From: Bacteroidales bacterium
GTDB taxonomy: Bacteria > Bacteroidota > Bacteroidia > Bacteroidales > Lentimicrobiaceae
Assembly: GCA_022837485.1 (NCBI GenBank)
Contig: JALHHH010000047.1
Coordinates: 1-21,229, forward strand
Direction: 5' to 3'
Length of the DNA stretch: 21,229 bases
The notes beneath the pieces are model-generated. The model saw only the letters and a list, made by a program, of their open reading frames with translations. It searched no databases and was not told the DNA's origin. Below are positions 15,515 through 21,229 of the stretch, piece after piece (position 1 is the stretch's first letter; the number at the start of each line of letters is the position of its first letter). Both the position numbers and the translations under genes were made by a program.

Positions 15515-15919
15515 TTACCTGGGCTGATTTAGCTTGGCTTCAATGCTGAGTGTGGCATGAGGAACTATCCGCAGGCGTTCTTTGGAAATCAGCTTTCCGG
15601 TGACCCTGCATATTCCGTAGGTTTTGTTTTCAATACGGATCAATGCATTTTCGAGCGCCTTGATAAACTTATCCTGCCGGGCAGCCAGTTTGCTGTTTTC
15701 CTCCTTGGAGTTTACCTGATAGCCTTCTTCCAGCACCTTGAAAGTGGGGGAGGTATCGCTGATGTCGTGCTCATTGCTGTTGGCAAAGGCTTCTGTCAGC
15801 ATTTTGAGATCCTTACGGGCTTTTTCCAGTTTAGCCAGGATGATCTGGCGGAATTCTTCCAGTTCTTCGTCTGAATACCGGTTTTTTACATTTTCATCCT
15901 GCGATTCTTGCTTTTTCAT
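15515..15919 (-). CDS. DksA/TraR family regulator lacking the four-cysteine zinc finger
   Basis: A 134-residue protein of the DksA/TraR family, whose members bind the RNA polymerase secondary channel and, with ppGpp in proteobacteria, tune rRNA and amino-acid promoters. An acidic and basic N-terminal coiled-coil region (about residues 15-95) carries H51-D-I-S-D55-T, resembling the D-x-x-D tip of DksA. The C-terminal globular part is Y-G-I-C104-R-V-T-G-K-L-I-S-K-E-R-L-R-I-V-P-H-A-T. Only one cysteine remains of the usual C-x-x-C...C-x-x-C, so zinc binding by the classical motif is unlikely. I recall this as common in Bacteroidota homologues. It lies 41 bp after ileS and 111 bp before lspA, a conserved arrangement in the phylum. 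Regulation by DksA-like binding is inferred from family only. Confidence 0.92.
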   Translation of the reverse strand: MKKQESQDENVKNRYSDEELEEFRQIILAKLEKARKDLKMLTEAFANSNEHDISDTSPTFKVLEEGYQVNSKEENSKLAARQDKFIKALENALIRIENKTYGICRVTGKLISKERLRIVPHATLSIEAKLNQPR

Positions 15920-15960
15920 GGCCTTGGTGGTTTTTGGTTCAAAGTCCTGTTGTCTGACAT

Positions 15961-18900
15961 TCAGCCAATGCGTTCCACGCTGATTGCTGCCTGCAGGTCG
16001 TCGGCGAGTTCAACAACAATGCGTTTCTCCGGATCGATCGAAACAACATCTACAAGTGAGTCCGCCAGGGTCTCTGAACAAATATACGAATAATTATTAC
16101 TCAGGGCTGTGGTAAGCCCGTTGTTTTTCTCGATTTCGAGCCTGATTTTATCGGTTACCTCGAAGTCTTTATCCTTGCGGATATTCTGTATGCGGTTGAC
16201 CAGTTCACGGGCCAATCCTTCGTCCCTGAGCTGATCGGTGATGGTAACGTCGAGGGCCACGGTTAAATTGCCTTCGGTGGCCACCACCCATCCGGGAATA
16301 TCCTCGGTGATTACATCGGCATCTCCGGCAATCAGGCTGACCTGTTCACCTTCAATGTTCAGGGTCAGGGTCTGATGCGTATCATAGGCATTGATTTCAT
16401 CCTGTCCGGCAACGGAGAGCGCCGCGGCAATCTGTTTCATGAGTTTGCCGTAACGGGGTCCCAGCGCCTTGAAGTTGGGTTTTATTTTCTTTACCAGGAT
16501 GCCGCTTCCGGAGATGTATTCTATATCCTTGATGTTAACTTCGGAAAGAATCAGGTTTTTCACGGCATCTATCTGCGCTTGCTGATGCGCGCCGCTCACG
16601 GGTATCATAATCCGGCTTAGCGGCTGACGCACCCTGATGCGGTGCTGCTTCCGGAGCGAAAGCACCATGCTCGAGATGCGCTGGGCCAGCTGCATGCGCT
16701 CTTCCAGTTCCTTGTCGATCTGGCTGTGATCGGCCACACAGAAGTCGGCCAGATGAACCGAAGTGGCCCGGTTGCGCCCGGTGATGCCGTTAAGGTCGGT
16801 AAACAGCCGTTCGCTGAAGAAAGGTGCAATGGGTGCCGATAGTATTGCCACGGTTTCGAGGCATTTATACAGCGTCTGGTATGCCGAAATCTTGTCGGTC
16901 GAGTACTCGCCTTTCCAGAAACGGCGACGCGAAAGCCTTACATACCAGTTGCTGAGGTGCTCATCCACAAAATCGGCAATGGCACGCCCGGCCTTGGTCG
17001 GCTCGTAGTCGTCGTAATAACCGTCAACAGCACTGATCAGACTGTTCAGTTCCGAAAGTATCCAGCGGTCAATTTCAGGGCGGTCATGCAGCTCAACTTC
17101 CGGCTCGGCATAGGTAAATCCGTCGATGTTGGCGTAAAGAGCAAAGAAGCTGTAAGTGTTGTAAAGCGTTCCGAAGAATTTCCGCTGTACTTCGGCCACG
17201 CCTTCCAGGTCGAATTTCAGGTTGTCCCAGGGCTGGGCATTGGTGATCATGTACCAGCGGGTGGCATCGGGGCCGTATTTCTCGATGGTGTCGAAGGGAT
17301 CGATGGCATTGCCCAGGCGTTTCGACATCTTGTTTCCGCTTTTGTCAAGCACAAGCCCGTTTGAAACCACCGTTTTGAACGATACCGAATCGAATACCAT
17401 GGTTGCAATGGCATGGAGGGTAAAGAACCATCCGCGGGTCTGGTCAACGCCTTCCGCGATAAAATCGGCCGGAAAATAGCGGTCGAGGGTTTCCTTGTTT
17501 TCGAAAGGATAGTGAAACTGTGCAAACGGCATGGCGCCGGAATCGAACCATACATCAATCAGGTCGGTTTCGCGGTGCATGGGTTTTCCTGACGGGGAAA
17601 CCAGCACGATATCGTCGGCGTAAGGCCGGTGTAGGTCGAAGGTGTTGTAGTTTTCTTCCGAGTTATCGCCGGGTATATAGGCCGCCAGCGGGTTTTCCTT
17701 CATAAATCCGGCAGCCAACGATTTCTCTATCTCCGCCTTGAGTTGTGCCACCGATGAAATGCAGAGCTCTTCCGTTTTGTCTTCACTCACCCAGATGGGC
17801 AGAGGGGTTCCCCAGTAGCGCGAACGGCTGAGGTTCCAGTCAACCAGGTTTTCGAGCCAGTTGCCAAATCGGCCGGTGCCGGTAGCCTCAGGCTTCCAGT
17901 TAATGGTTCTGTTCAGCGACAGCATCTTGTCGCGGTAAGCGGTGGTGCGGATAAACCAGCTGTCGAGCGGGTAATAGAGGATGGGCTTGTCCGTCCTCCA
18001 GCAATGCGGATAAGAGTGTTCGTATTTCTCCGTTTTGAAGGCCCGGTTTTCTTTTTTCAGCTTGACGATGATGTCGATATCAACGTTGTCTTCTTTGGTG
18101 GGATCGTAATCGGGCGCGTATTCCGCCTTGACGTAACGACTTGCAAATTCTCCCATCTCTTCCGTAAAACGGCCCTGGCGGTCGACCAGTGTAAGCGCTC
18201 CGATTCCGTTTTGTTTGCCCACTTTAAAGTCATCGGCGCCAAAGCTGGGTGCAATGTGCACGATACCGGTACCGTCCTCGGTGGTAACGAAATCGCCGGT
18301 AACCACGCGGAAGGCGTCGCCTTCGGCAGGCTGGGCATACGGAAGCAGTTGCTCATAGCGGATGCCCTCAAGTTCACTGCCTTTGTGGCTGCCGCAGACT
18401 TCAAATGGGATGGCTTTTTGTCCGGCTTCATAATCTGCCAGCTTCAGTTCCGCATTCTTTTCGGGGAAGTACTTCCCGAAAAGGTCTTTTGCAAGGATTA
18501 CCGTGATCGGCAGGCCGGTATAGGGATTGAAGGTTTTCACCTTCAGGTACTCAATGTCTTTGCCGACGGCAAGGGCGGTATTGCTGGGCAGGGTCCAGGG
18601 GGTGGTGGTCCAAGCCAGGAAGAAGAGCTCTCCGTGAATATCGCTGAACAGCTTTTCTGACCGGGTGTTGCTGATTACTTTGAACTGTGCCACAACCGTG
18701 TTGTCTTTCACGTTGCGGTAGCAGCCGGGCTGGTTCAGCTCGTGGGTGCTGAGGCCCGTACCGGCAGCAGGGGAGAATGGCTGTATGGTATAGCCCTTGT
18801 AAAGCAGGCCTTTTTCATAAAGCTTCGAAAGCAGGTACCATACCGATTCAATATACTTATTGTCGAAGGTGATGTACGGATGATCCAGGTCCACCCAATA

Positions 18901-19320
18901 ACCGATGCGGCGGGTAAGGTCGTCCCACATATCCTTGTACTTCATCACCTCCTTGCGGCAGGCTTTGTTGTATTCATCCACCGAAATCTTTTTCCCGATA
19001 TCTTCCTTGGTGATGCCCAAGGTTTTTTCAACGGCAATCTCTATGGGCAGCCCGTGGGTGTCCCAGCCGGCTTTGCGGTTCACCAGGAAACCCTTCATGG
19101 TTTTGTAACGGCAGAAAATATCCTTGATGGCACGGGCCATCACATGGTGAATGCCGGGAGTTCCGTTGGCAGAGGGCGGTCCTTCGTAAAAAATGTACGG
19201 ACGGCTCTCTTTGCGGATTTCCAGACTTTGCTTAAACACATTTTCTTCTTCCCACCTGTTCAGCACTTCCTTGCTGATGGAGGTGAGGTTAAGTTGCTTG
19301 TATTCAGGATATTTCTTCAT
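15961..19320 (-). CDS. ileS: Isoleucyl-tRNA synthetase
   Basis: IleS charges tRNA-Ile in the cytoplasm and edits misactivated valine. At 1119 residues it is a long form. The HIGH-equivalent is H58-H-V-M61 in the context G-P-P-S-A-N-G-T-P-G-I-H-H-V-M-A-R-A-I-K-D. The KMSKS loop reads K664-M-S-K-R668-L-G-N. W-D-T-H-G-L-P-I-E lies near residue 90, and the CP1 editing region is present with the W-T-T-T-P-W-T-L-P-S-N-T motif. The anticodon-binding part (W-Y-V-R-L-S-R-R-R-F-W) is followed by a long C-terminal extension without a CxxC zinc pair. The K-M-S-K-R form, the length and the missing zinc motif fit the eukaryote-like type 2 lineage, some members of which are less sensitive to mupirocin; that assignment is inference. 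The ATG at 19318-19320 is preceded by a strong promoter box. It is the first gene of the ileS-dksA-lspA run. Confidence 0.97.
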   Translation of the reverse strand: MKKYPEYKQLNLTSISKEVLNRWEEENVFKQSLEIRKESRPYIFYEGPPSANGTPGIHHVMARAIKDIFCRYKTMKGFLVNRKAGWDTHGLPIEIAVEKTLGITKEDIGKKISVDEYNKACRKEVMKYKDMWDDLTRRIGYWVDLDHPYITFDNKYIESVWYLLSKLYEKGLLYKGYTIQPFSPAAGTGLSTHELNQPGCYRNVKDNTVVAQFKVISNTRSEKLFSDIHGELFFLAWTTTPWTLPSNTALAVGKDIEYLKVKTFNPYTGLPITVILAKDLFGKYFPEKNAELKLADYEAGQKAIPFEVCGSHKGSELEGIRYEQLLPYAQPAEGDAFRVVTGDFVTTEDGTGIVHIAPSFGADDFKVGKQNGIGALTLVDRQGRFTEEMGEFASRYVKAEYAPDYDPTKEDNVDIDIIVKLKKENRAFKTEKYEHSYPHCWRTDKPILYYPLDSWFIRTTAYRDKMLSLNRTINWKPEATGTGRFGNWLENLVDWNLSRSRYWGTPLPIWVSEDKTEELCISSVAQLKAEIEKSLAAGFMKENPLAAYIPGDNSEENYNTFDLHRPYADDIVLVSPSGKPMHRETDLIDVWFDSGAMPFAQFHYPFENKETLDRYFPADFIAEGVDQTRGWFFTLHAIATMVFDSVSFKTVVSNGLVLDKSGNKMSKRLGNAIDPFDTIEKYGPDATRWYMITNAQPWDNLKFDLEGVAEVQRKFFGTLYNTYSFFALYANIDGFTYAEPEVELHDRPEIDRWILSELNSLISAVDGYYDDYEPTKAGRAIADFVDEHLSNWYVRLSRRRFWKGEYSTDKISAYQTLYKCLETVAILSAPIAPFFSERLFTDLNGITGRNRATSVHLADFCVADHSQIDKELEERMQLAQRISSMVLSLRKQHRIRVRQPLSRIMIPVSGAHQQAQIDAVKNLILSEVNIKDIEYISGSGILVKKIKPNFKALGPRYGKLMKQIAAALSVAGQDEINAYDTHQTLTLNIEGEQVSLIAGDADVITEDIPGWVVATEGNLTVALDVTITDQLRDEGLARELVNRIQNIRKDKDFEVTDKIRLEIEKNNGLTTALSNNYSYICSETLADSLVDVVSIDPEKRIVVELADDLQAAISVERIG

Positions 19321-19359
19321 TAATTTAAAAGTAGTTACAGGCTATTCCCAAAAGAGGGG

Positions 19360-19367
19360 CAAAATTA
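19360..19367 (-). promoter_or_regulatory. Probable ileS promoter, -7 element
   Basis: On the minus strand this reads TAATTTTG, a perfect match to TAnnTTTG, 39 bp before the ileS ATG. A TTTA lies about 16 bp upstream as a weak -33 candidate. It would drive ileS and probably the dksA-like gene and lspA. Confidence 0.6.
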
Positions 19368-19537
19368 GGAAAAATCCTGATATTAAAGCGGATGAAACGT
19401 ATATTTTGAAAGTAATCACGCATTATCAACCCGTGTGACTGAAAAACCAGGTCACAGGATGCAGTTGTTAATTTTCGGGATAGTATGCATGAAGAATTGG
19501 GATTTCCCAAAATGATTCAGGCTTCGGATATTTTTCC

Positions 19538-19566
19538 GGATACCGGAACAATAATTTTCGGTATCC
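19538..19566. repeat. Inverted repeat, 11-bp stem
   Basis: GGATACCG pairs perfectly with CGGTATCC. Inside it, GAA pairs with TTT (one G-T wobble), leaving a 7-nt loop CAATAAT. No T-run follows on either strand and no gene ends nearby, so a terminator role is not supported; a small structured RNA or a protein site is possible. Confidence 0.5.
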
Positions 19567-19780
19567 TGCTGCACTCCGGATTTGCAGTGTGTGGGGCTGT
19601 TCAGTCAAAAACTCTGTTTCATGCATCTGACTCCTGACCACTGTTTTCTCATGTCATCCTGTTTCTTCATACTTATGTAACAGGCGATCTTTGTTTTCAC
19701 CTCACCACCTTCGCGCTATTCATTGATACCTCTCTTTCTCAAATTGTCAGACAGGATTAACAGGATTTACAGGAATTTCA

Positions 19781-19835
19781 GATTCCGGATTTCAGATTCC
19801 GATTTCGGATTTCTGATTTCGGACCTCTGACCTCA
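19781..19835. repeat. Heptamer microrepeat tract, array unit 1
   Basis: Mostly 7-bp units of the form GAYYYCN run head to tail: GATTCCG, GATTTCA, GATTCC (one base short), GATTTCG, GATTTCT, GATTTCG, GACCTCT, GACCTCA. The second half of the tract drifts from GATTTC to GACCTC type. Confidence 0.75.
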
Positions 19836-19920
19836 AGCCTACTTCGCCACCTTCGCGCTATTCATTGAAACCTTTCTTTCAAATTTTCAGACAGGATTAA
19901 CAGGATTTACAGGAATTTCA

Positions 19921-19962
19921 GATTCCGGATTTCGGATTTCGGACCTCTGACCTCTGACCTCA
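19921..19962. repeat. Heptamer microrepeat tract, array unit 2
   Basis: Six strict 7-bp units follow the core of unit 2: GATTCCG, GATTTCG, GATTTCG, GACCTCT, GACCTCT, GACCTCA. This tract has two heptamers fewer than unit 1, which accounts for most of the difference in spacing between units. Confidence 0.75.
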
Positions 19963-20137
19963 AGCCTACCTCACCACCTTCGCGCTATTCATTGAAACCT
20001 CTCTTTGTCAAATTATCAGACAGGATTAACATGATTTACAGGAATTTCAGATTCCGGATTTCGGAATTTCCTTCGGTGAACTCCGCTTCGCTCCGGTTCG
20101 GATTTCAGCCATCAGCCAACAGCAAATACATTGTCTA

Positions 20138-20190
20138 ACCTCTTACTTCTTACTTCATACTTCTTTCATCCGACCGACCTCCGACCTCGG
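20138..20190. repeat. Further heptamer tracts before the T9SS gene
   Basis: CTTCTTA, CTTCATA, CTTCTTT run head to tail, followed shortly by CGACCGA, CCTCCGA, CCTCGGT. The 7-bp period is the same as in the neighbouring array but the units differ. Confidence 0.6.
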
Positions 20191-20191
20191 T

Positions 20192-20211
20192 CCCTGAGCG
20201 GAGCCGAAGGG
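20192..20211. repeat. Palindrome-like repeat motif next to the T9SS gene stop
   Basis: CCCTGAGCGGAGCCGAAGGG has complementary ends (CCCT / AGGG) and an imperfect centre. A related element in the opposite orientation, CTTCGGTGAACTCCGCTTCG, starts at 20071. I recall motifs of this CCCTGAG...CGAAGGG type as dispersed intergenic repeats in many bacterial genomes, but could not search for them. Confidence 0.5.
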
Positions 20212-20217
20212 CCGACT

Positions 20218-21132
20218 TCACTTCACCACCTTCGCGCTTCCCACCGTCTTTTCTTTATAAACCAATCGCAGCAAATACATCCCCGGCACCCAGCGTGATG
20301 CGTCGAACTGTGCCACCAACTGTCCCTGAGTAAGTTTTTGTTCAGAAATAAATCTGCCACTCAGATCAAAAACCTGCAAGGTGCTTTGCTGCTGGTAGTT
20401 GCTTTGGTAAAGGGCGGTATTTAAACCTTTGTTGTTGTTTCGGATGGCAATAAACTCCGGCAACCGCACCTGAAATACATCGTTTACCGGGTTGGGGTAA
20501 ACCTCCATAACCGCTATATCGGGCAGGGTGGCAAGGTGGGCTGCACTTACCACAATATCACACTGTTCCATACCGATGGTATCGTGCGGAGCTACACCGC
20601 CGGGGCAGGCATAGTCGTACACCCGCGGGGTGGGGTCATACACATCGTCTTCGAGGGTGGAGGTGAGTTTAAAAAGGTAAGTTTGAAGCATGGGGCCATA
20701 CGGGTTTTCTTCGGCGCTGCCTGTGGCGAGGATTTTATTGTCATGAGTGGTACTGACATAATAGCCGGGCCCTATCAGACTTTCAAACAGGGCTCGGGAA
20801 AATAATATATTTCCCAGGGTGTCAATAATTTTTACATTTACCTGCCAATCGTAAGTTGGCGGGGGGTAAAATATATCAGTTTCAGAAATAACAATAGTAC
20901 TATCCTGCATCCATGCCAGACAATTAGCATTTCCTTCATCGCCATCATTCAAGTTGTAAAATTGCTGAATTGAATCTGTCAAATGATGAGTTCGGATACT
21001 TGACAAACCAGCGGTTTGTCCTGAACTGTATATGGTGCCATTTAAAGCCTGTATCGAAAATTGGTCGTATGTATAGCGCAGTGAATCAATGCCATAATGC
21101 AGTATCTTGTATTCGATCAAGCTTCCATTCAA
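20218..21132 (-). CDS. T9SS-sorted protein, apparently 5'-truncated (C-terminal sorting domain present, no signal peptide)
   Basis: The 304-residue frame ends in a clear type A T9SS C-terminal sorting domain, residues 211-304: V-Y-P-N-P-V-N-D-V-F at its start, then L-Q-V-F-D-L-S-G-R, W-V-P-G-M-Y-L-L-R-L and K-V-V-K at the end. Such domains direct proteins across the outer membrane after Sec export. The preceding part has K-I-I-D-T-L-G-N-I-L-F followed by H-D-N-K-I-L-A-T-G-S, reminiscent of beta-propeller-like T9SS cargo. The expected N-terminal signal peptide is absent. The frame opens at a TTG (21130-21132), and in-frame TAG and TAA codons lie 2 and 7 codons upstream. Family members are usually longer. 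It is therefore probably a remnant or a damaged gene rather than an exported protein. The repeat array with copies of its last codons lies downstream. Confidence 0.75.
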   Translation of the reverse strand: MNGSLIEYKILHYGIDSLRYTYDQFSIQALNGTIYSSGQTAGLSSIRTHHLTDSIQQFYNLNDGDEGNANCLAWMQDSTIVISETDIFYPPPTYDWQVNVKIIDTLGNILFSRALFESLIGPGYYVSTTHDNKILATGSAEENPYGPMLQTYLFKLTSTLEDDVYDPTPRVYDYACPGGVAPHDTIGMEQCDIVVSAAHLATLPDIAVMEVYPNPVNDVFQVRLPEFIAIRNNNKGLNTALYQSNYQQQSTLQVFDLSGRFISEQKLTQGQLVAQFDASRWVPGMYLLRLVYKEKTVGSAKVVK

Positions 21133-21150
21133 ACTCTAACCTGGAAAGAA

Positions 21151-21228
21151 TTACGTATTATCCTCCTGGATAGTCAACCCTATTTTTTCAATCATCTTTT
21201 GGGCTTGGTTGGTAATTTCATTCAGGTA
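21151..21228 (-). CDS. 3' end of a leftward gene, product unknown (5' partial)
   Basis: Twenty-five codons from the right edge of the window end at a TAA (21151-21153). The peptide is helical and polar (N-E-I-T-N-Q-A-Q-K-M-I-E-K-I-G, then Q-E-D-N-T), unlike the beta-rich T9SS protein that follows, so it is probably the tail of a separate gene. It is in the same frame as that protein, separated by two stops and about 18 bp. Too short to identify. Confidence 0.5.
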   Translation of the reverse strand, partial: YLNEITNQAQKMIEKIGLTIQEDNT

Positions 21229-21229
21229 C

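Larger units (their letters stand above)
19697..20062 (-). repeat. Tandem array of three units of about 127-142 bp carrying copies of the T9SS gene's last codons
   Basis: Three units begin (plus-strand left edge) at 19697, 19839 and 19966, spacings 142 and 127. Each opens with a segment that on the minus strand reads ATG AAT AGC GCG AAG GTG G(T/C)G A(A/G)G stop, that is M-N-S-A-K-V-(V/A)-(K/R)-stop. A spacer of about 25 bp comes next, then a 46-bp core (19748-19793, 19888-19933, 20017-20062) built from 9-bp near repeats ACAGGATTA / ACAGGATTT / ACAGGAATT and ending in ATTCCGGATTTC. Cores 1 and 2 are identical; core 3 differs at one base. Units 1 and 2 close with heptamers. The segment S-A-K-V-V-K-stop matches the end of the adjacent T9SS gene (20218-20238) with at most a few base differences. 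Confidence 0.9.
19321..20217. other. 897-bp gene-free region with hairpin, tandem repeats and microrepeats
   Basis: This lies between the ileS start and the stop of the T9SS gene. No reading frame looks like protein. From left to right it holds the ileS promoter, about 170 bp of AT-rich sequence without notable structure, a hairpin at 19538-19566, a tandem array at 19697-20062, heptamer tracts, and a palindromic motif at 20192-20211. Confidence 0.8.

Noticed and set aside
18004..18660. A long plus-strand frame (218 codons) opposite ileS
   Set aside because: Antisense shadow of a conserved synthetase domain; translation has no motif or signal.
19748..19780. Minus-strand reading of the repeat core as N-P-V-N-P-V, similar to the Y-P-N-P-V-N-D start of sorting domains
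   Set aside because: The match follows from the 9-bp repeat of AATCCTGTT, and a stop codon separates it from the S-A-K-V-V tail; probably coincidence.
19748..19793. A CRISPR-like array in the 19.7-20.1 kb repeats
   Set aside because: Units are 127-142 bp with similar spacers, internal microrepeats and no unique spacers of regular length; no cas genes are present.

Overview
The window looks like a chromosomal segment of a Bacteroidota (Bacteroidetes) bacterium, probably Bacteroidales-like. Three things point there: a type IX secretion (T9SS) C-terminal sorting domain at the right edge, TAnnTTTG-type promoter boxes, and two gene neighbourhoods that I recall as typical of the phylum (ftsX-DUF3098-uppP-truB and ileS-dksA/traR-lspA). 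No GC or taxonomic computation was possible.

Layout. Positions 3-215 hold the possible 3' end of a rightward gene. From 10426 leftwards the minus strand carries leuS (leucyl-tRNA synthetase), a secreted DUF3108 protein and a 2026-residue alpha-2-macroglobulin (A2M)-like giant. A 755-bp region with several small perfect hairpins (10427-11181) separates leuS from a rightward block: a small secreted protein of unknown function, ftsX, a DUF3098 membrane protein, uppP and truB. truB converges on a leftward block, ileS > dksA-like > lspA, with a hairpin between the two 3' ends. From 19321 to 20217 there is no gene. Instead there is a hairpin, a tandem array of about 127-142-bp units, heptamer microrepeats and a palindromic repeat motif. 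The right edge has a T9SS-sorted protein lacking its N-terminal export signal, then the last 25 codons of another leftward gene.

Functionally the window is mostly housekeeping: translation (leuS, ileS, truB, dksA-like) and envelope biogenesis (ftsX, uppP, lspA, A2M, DUF3108). UppP recycles the undecaprenyl carrier for wall synthesis, FtsX couples division to wall hydrolysis, and LspA matures lipoproteins.

The most unusual signals are these. The A2M appears to have lost its thioester: the expected C-x-E-Q site reads N-S-D-A. The tandem repeat downstream of the T9SS gene carries, in each unit and on the same strand, a near-exact copy of the gene's last codons plus stop. That T9SS gene itself appears 5'-truncated.
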